NCBI GenBank assembly: GCA_017526585.1
Contig: JAFXRC010000035.1
Span: 1 to 44,400 of the forward strand
DNA: 44,400 bases
Reading direction: 5' to 3'
Source of the DNA: Fibrobacter sp.
GTDB lineage: Bacteria; Fibrobacterota; Fibrobacteria; Fibrobacterales; Fibrobacteraceae
The notes beneath the pieces are model-generated. The model made no database searches. It saw only the letters and a program-made list of their open reading frames with translations, and had not been told where the DNA came from. Below, piece after piece: positions 41,777 to 44,400 of the stretch (position 1 is the stretch's first letter; each line of letters begins with the position of its first letter). The position numbers and the translations under genes are program-made.

Positions 41777-43048
41777 ATGGATGGATTGAAGAAAAATTTT
41801 ATACTTGTTGCTGTTTCGACATTTTTCATGTTGTTGGGTCTGATTGGCCTAGTTCCCTTTTATCCGATTTCTTGGGGCGCGTCGATTGCCTTCGCCATTT
41901 TTGTAATGGTGTTTCTTTGGCAGATTCATGCGGCTGGTGAAGTCGGTTATGAGTGTGCTCTTCGAAAGAAACCGGCTCTCGTCTTTTGTATAATGGGACT
42001 CGTGGTTGCCGCCATTCTCATTTCCAGAGATACACCCGTTCCCGTTCCATTAGTGTTGGTTGCCATTGCAAAGAACCTTTGCTTTTGGTTCGTCTTTTAC
42101 GAGATTTACATATTCAAGCAGCTCTATACTCCTGTAGCAAAGCAACCGGAGTCGGCGCAGAAGAAGGATGACGGGAACGGTGCTGGGAAGGCAAGACACG
42201 ATGTCTCGGCTGTCATCAAGAAAAAGATAACCCGTTTTTCGCTGTCGCATGCCGAACGCGAACTCTATTCGCTTGTGGGGCTCACTTCGGTGAAAAAGGA
42301 AATCCTTTCGCTCAAGAACATGATCTTGGCGCAGAACAAGCGCGTCTCGGTGGGGCTTCCTCAGATACCGATGTCCTACCATTGTGTGTTCACAGGAAAT
42401 CCCGGTACGGGCAAGACGACGGTGGCAAGAATTGTGGCTCAGATATACAAGGACCTCGGCGTTCTTGAAAAGGGACATCTGGTGGAATGTGACCGTTCTT
42501 CCTTGGTTGCCGGGTATGCCGGACAGACCGCCATCAAGACAAATGAAGTTATTGACAGCGCCCTCGACGGAGTCCTTTTTATAGACGAAGCTTACACCTT
42601 GGCTCGTAATGACGGACAGGATGCCTTTGGACAGGAGGCGATTGATACGCTTCTGAAGCGGATGGAAGATGACCGCAATCGTCTTGTGGTCATTGTAGCC
42701 GGTTATACGGATGAAATGAAGACTTTCATTGATAGCAATCCGGGCTTGTCTTCACGCTTTAACCGTTATATCGAATTTTCCGATTATAGTGCGTCGGATC
42801 TTTATGAAATTTTCAGGCGCATGTGCGAAAAGCAGAAACTGGAACTGTCGCCTGAGTTTGAAGGAACCCTGAAGGCTCTGCTACAAAAGATTGTGGATAA
42901 GGCGGACCGCTCCTTTGGCAATGGTCGTGGCATTCGTAATTTGTACGAAAAGACCCTTGTGAACCAGGCGAACCGCCTAGCGAAAAAGGACTACAGCGTT
43001 TCGGAACTGTTGAAGCTGTTGCCCGAAGATTTGCCTGCTGATTGCTAG
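41777..43048 (+). CDS. Membrane-anchored CbbX-like AAA+ ATPase
   Basis: A 423-residue protein combining about four predicted membrane segments in the N-terminal 115 residues (about 8-28, 33-52, 67-83, 89-112) with a CbbX/SpoVK-type AAA+ module. Motifs are Walker A GNPGTGKT (207-214), pore-loop candidate GYAGQ (246-250), Walker B VLFIDEAY (266-273), sensor region VIVAGYTD and a SRFNR arginine-finger segment. A charged linker (about 120-165) connects the two parts. Soluble CbbX remodels Rubisco; relatives occur in sporulation and type VII secretion, but none of those partners is nearby. The ATG has no ribosome site and is 7 nt after TATATT. Convergent with the Omp85-like gene at 43058. Confidence 0.88.
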   Translation: MDGLKKNFILVAVSTFFMLLGLIGLVPFYPISWGASIAFAIFVMVFLWQIHAAGEVGYECALRKKPALVFCIMGLVVAAILISRDTPVPVPLVLVAIAKNLCFWFVFYEIYIFKQLYTPVAKQPESAQKKDDGNGAGKARHDVSAVIKKKITRFSLSHAERELYSLVGLTSVKKEILSLKNMILAQNKRVSVGLPQIPMSYHCVFTGNPGTGKTTVARIVAQIYKDLGVLEKGHLVECDRSSLVAGYAGQTAIKTNEVIDSALDGVLFIDEAYTLARNDGQDAFGQEAIDTLLKRMEDDRNRLVVIVAGYTDEMKTFIDSNPGLSSRFNRYIEFSDYSASDLYEIFRRMCEKQKLELSPEFEGTLKALLQKIVDKADRSFGNGRGIRNLYEKTLVNQANRLAKKDYSVSELLKLLPEDLPADC

Positions 43049-43057
43049 AAAATTTTA

Positions 43058-44137
43058 TTAGAACGATTCTCTTAAGTCTATCGTAATGCCGATGTGCTTG
43101 CCGTCTACGAGCGAGAGGTCGCCGCGGGCATGCAACTTTTCACTACGGTTGAGTGCCAGACGCCCGCCGAAGCCGACGGCGTAATGCATTTGCCGCTTGA
43201 AGAGTTCGCTAAAGTAGGGCGCTGACTGCAGCGCTTCACCAAAGATAACGCCGGCGAAGCGCCAGAAGAGCGGACGGCGGAATTCCATTTGCCAAATTAA
43301 AGCTTGTGTGTCGCTCCAAATACCCGATTCCACGCCGCGGAATCGCTTGGTGCCGTCGGGACCGGCGAGGCATCCGAGAGGAACATTGTCGCCGCGGCTC
43401 TGTCTTGCGTAAAGCCCAAGCGCAATAGATGTTTCCCAGAATAGGGGTGCGTAGAACCTAGCGTCGAATGTTTCGGTATGGTAGCTAAAGTCGCCGCCGA
43501 AAAAGACTTCTTCGAAGCTTGCGTAGTAACCTTTGGTGGGCCAGTTATCGTTGTCTTTTTTGTCGAGAACGAACAGGTAGCCGCCACCGAGATAAAAACC
43601 GTCCTGGTAATTTTTGGGAATGTCGTCGCCGAGTTCGTTGTCGCGGGCTTCTCCTTCTAATACGACTCCGTAGCGGAAGGGGAGACTGCTTGGAATGCCG
43701 AAGTTCATTTCGAAGGGAATGCGGCTATAGACGAAGGAACTCTTGTATTCGTCTACCGGTTCATAATCTCCGCGGGCGCCTCGTTCAAATAGCGAGTATT
43801 GCCACTTGTTCAAGTTGAGCTTGGCGGGAATGTGCAGGTGGTCGCCGAGCAACCACATGTTCGGGGTGTATTGGAACTGGAATTGTCCGCGTGTGGTTCC
43901 GCGTGCGATAAAGTCCATCGAAGAAATGTTTTCGCCGTCTTGGAACGGCCTGAAGAACAAGACAAAAACCGCACCATATTGGATTTTGGTTTCTTCGGTG
44001 TAGGCTCCGAAGGGCAGCAGCGAGAATCGCTGGAAGTTGTCCTTGACTGTGGTATCGCTGGAAACAGCCGTGCTGTCTGTGGCGTGCGCAAAAATGGTAA
44101 GCGCGAGACTTATGATAATGACGTAGGATAACTTCAT
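43058..44137 (-). CDS. Omp85-type outer-membrane barrel without POTRA domains
   Basis: A 359-residue exported protein with a signal peptide (1-19, ending AHA). Only about 30 residues separate it from the first strands, leaving no room for a POTRA domain. Barrel landmarks include DNWPTKGYYASFEEVFFGG (about 195-213) and the RFRG-containing loop (GPDGTKRFRGVESG) that matches the conserved R-G-Y loop of Omp85 barrels with Val in place of Tyr. The protein ends in RESF with terminal Phe. Such POTRA-less barrels occur as C-terminal modules of surface-antigen D15 proteins; partners are unknown. TATACT (44146-44151) ends 8 nt before the ATG and no ribosome site is present. Confidence 0.82.
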   Translation of the reverse strand: MKLSYVIIISLALTIFAHATDSTAVSSDTTVKDNFQRFSLLPFGAYTEETKIQYGAVFVLFFRPFQDGENISSMDFIARGTTRGQFQFQYTPNMWLLGDHLHIPAKLNLNKWQYSLFERGARGDYEPVDEYKSSFVYSRIPFEMNFGIPSSLPFRYGVVLEGEARDNELGDDIPKNYQDGFYLGGGYLFVLDKKDNDNWPTKGYYASFEEVFFGGDFSYHTETFDARFYAPLFWETSIALGLYARQSRGDNVPLGCLAGPDGTKRFRGVESGIWSDTQALIWQMEFRRPLFWRFAGVIFGEALQSAPYFSELFKRQMHYAVGFGGRLALNRSEKLHARGDLSLVDGKHIGITIDLRESF

Positions 44138-44145
44138 ATGGCATA

Positions 44146-44151
44146 AGTATA
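44146..44151 (-). promoter_or_regulatory. -10 hexamer of the POTRA-less barrel gene
   Basis: TATACT on the minus strand followed by eight bases and the ATG; no ribosome site is seen and the -35 is weak. Confidence 0.4.
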
Positions 44152-44165
44152 GAAAACATTTTTGT

Positions 44166-44171
44166 TATATT
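44166..44171 (+). promoter_or_regulatory. Candidate -10 of ettA
   Basis: TATATT on the plus strand, back to back with the minus-strand -10 at 44146. Transcription from here would carry the palindromic element at 44191-44233 in the ettA leader. Confidence 0.35.
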
Positions 44172-44190
44172 TAGAAGAATAAATGAAGAT

Positions 44191-44233
44191 GTGTCATCCT
44201 GAGCGGAGTGCGAAGCACGAAGTCGAAGGATCC
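44191..44233 (+). repeat. Dispersed palindromic element, copy 4
   Basis: It starts GTGTCATCCTGAGCG and ends GAAGTCGAAGGATCC, with a centre forming GTGC-GAA-GCAC. It ends 27 nt before the ettA ATG. Confidence 0.85.
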
Positions 44234-44260
44234 TAACATTTGTAACCCCTTGGAGCCCTT

Positions 44261-44400
44261 ATGGCCGAACAAAACAAAGCAGAAAAATTCGTTTTCTACA
44301 TGTACAAGATGACCAAGTCCTATCCGCCTAACAAAGAGGTGCTGAAGGACATTTCTTTGAGCTTCTACTATGGCGCAAAGATTGGTATTATCGGCCAGAA
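44261..44400 (+). CDS. ettA: Energy-dependent translational throttle protein EttA, N-terminal part
   Basis: The first 46 codons of an ABC-F ATPase that binds the ribosomal E site and gates entry into elongation according to ATP/ADP level. The start MAEQNKAEKFVFYMYKMTK is followed by PPNKEVLKDISLSFYYGAKIGIIGQN, matching the beginning of the first ABC domain up to the Walker A region, which falls off the window. GGAG lies 6 nt before the ATG. The gene is divergent from the POTRA-less barrel gene. Confidence 0.9.
   Translation, partial: MAEQNKAEKFVFYMYKMTKSYPPNKEVLKDISLSFYYGAKIGIIGQ

Overview
The window looks like a chromosomal segment from a Fibrobacter-type bacterium (Fibrobacterota). The assignment is an inference from sequence style. 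Exported proteins carry serine-rich linkers, and there is a secreted NodB deacetylase with a CBM6 and a C-terminal domain resembling a type IX sorting module. There are also several Omp85-type outer-membrane barrels, a DUF3078-like outer-membrane protein and recurrent TATATT/TATCTT promoter hexamers. Most of the window is ordinary housekeeping sequence. No CRISPR array, insertion sequence or rRNA operon was seen.

Layout: thrC (partial, -), then a phosphohexomutase / exported basic-tail protein / yebC run (+) and a serine-rich lipoprotein (+) flanked by twin terminators. A tight minus-strand operon follows: ychJ, argC, obg, smpB and an N-acetylmuramoyl-L-alanine amidase, with one-base start/stop overlaps. 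Next come rlmN plus a TPMT-like methyltransferase (-), a small XRE regulator (-) and tRNA-Arg(ACG) (-). Then a class A penicillin-binding protein (+), a thioredoxin-fold protein and a POTRA-barrel protein (-), and a large MmeI-like restriction-methylation enzyme (-). A compact run of hairpins separates that enzyme from glyA (+).

The second half holds the CE4 deacetylase, a 22-residue-repeat solenoid protein with an orphan ABC ATPase, and a TamB-TamA pair (-). It continues with radA (+), an exported pentapeptide-repeat protein (-), a geranylgeranyl-reductase-like / sufE / membrane protein / argG cluster (+), a lipoprotein with three degenerate repeats (+) and two small envelope proteins. The end holds rdgB and a TM2 protein (-), a membrane-anchored CbbX-like AAA+ ATPase (+), an Omp85 barrel without POTRA domains (-) and the start of ettA (+).

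Functional themes are envelope assembly (TamA/TamB, three Omp85-type barrels, PBP, amidase, lipoproteins), translation quality and ribosome maturation (smpB, obg, rlmN, ettA, tRNA-Arg), arginine biosynthesis (argC, argG) and secreted carbohydrate processing.

The most interesting signals are regulatory and structural. At least six genes have a -10 hexamer only 6-9 nt before the AUG and no Shine-Dalgarno, which implies leaderless mRNAs. Four copies of an intergenic palindromic element vary their central hairpin while keeping it paired. A dense cluster of three-base-loop hairpins sits between the divergent promoters of the restriction enzyme and glyA. A CbbX-type AAA+ ATPase is fused to an N-terminal membrane domain.
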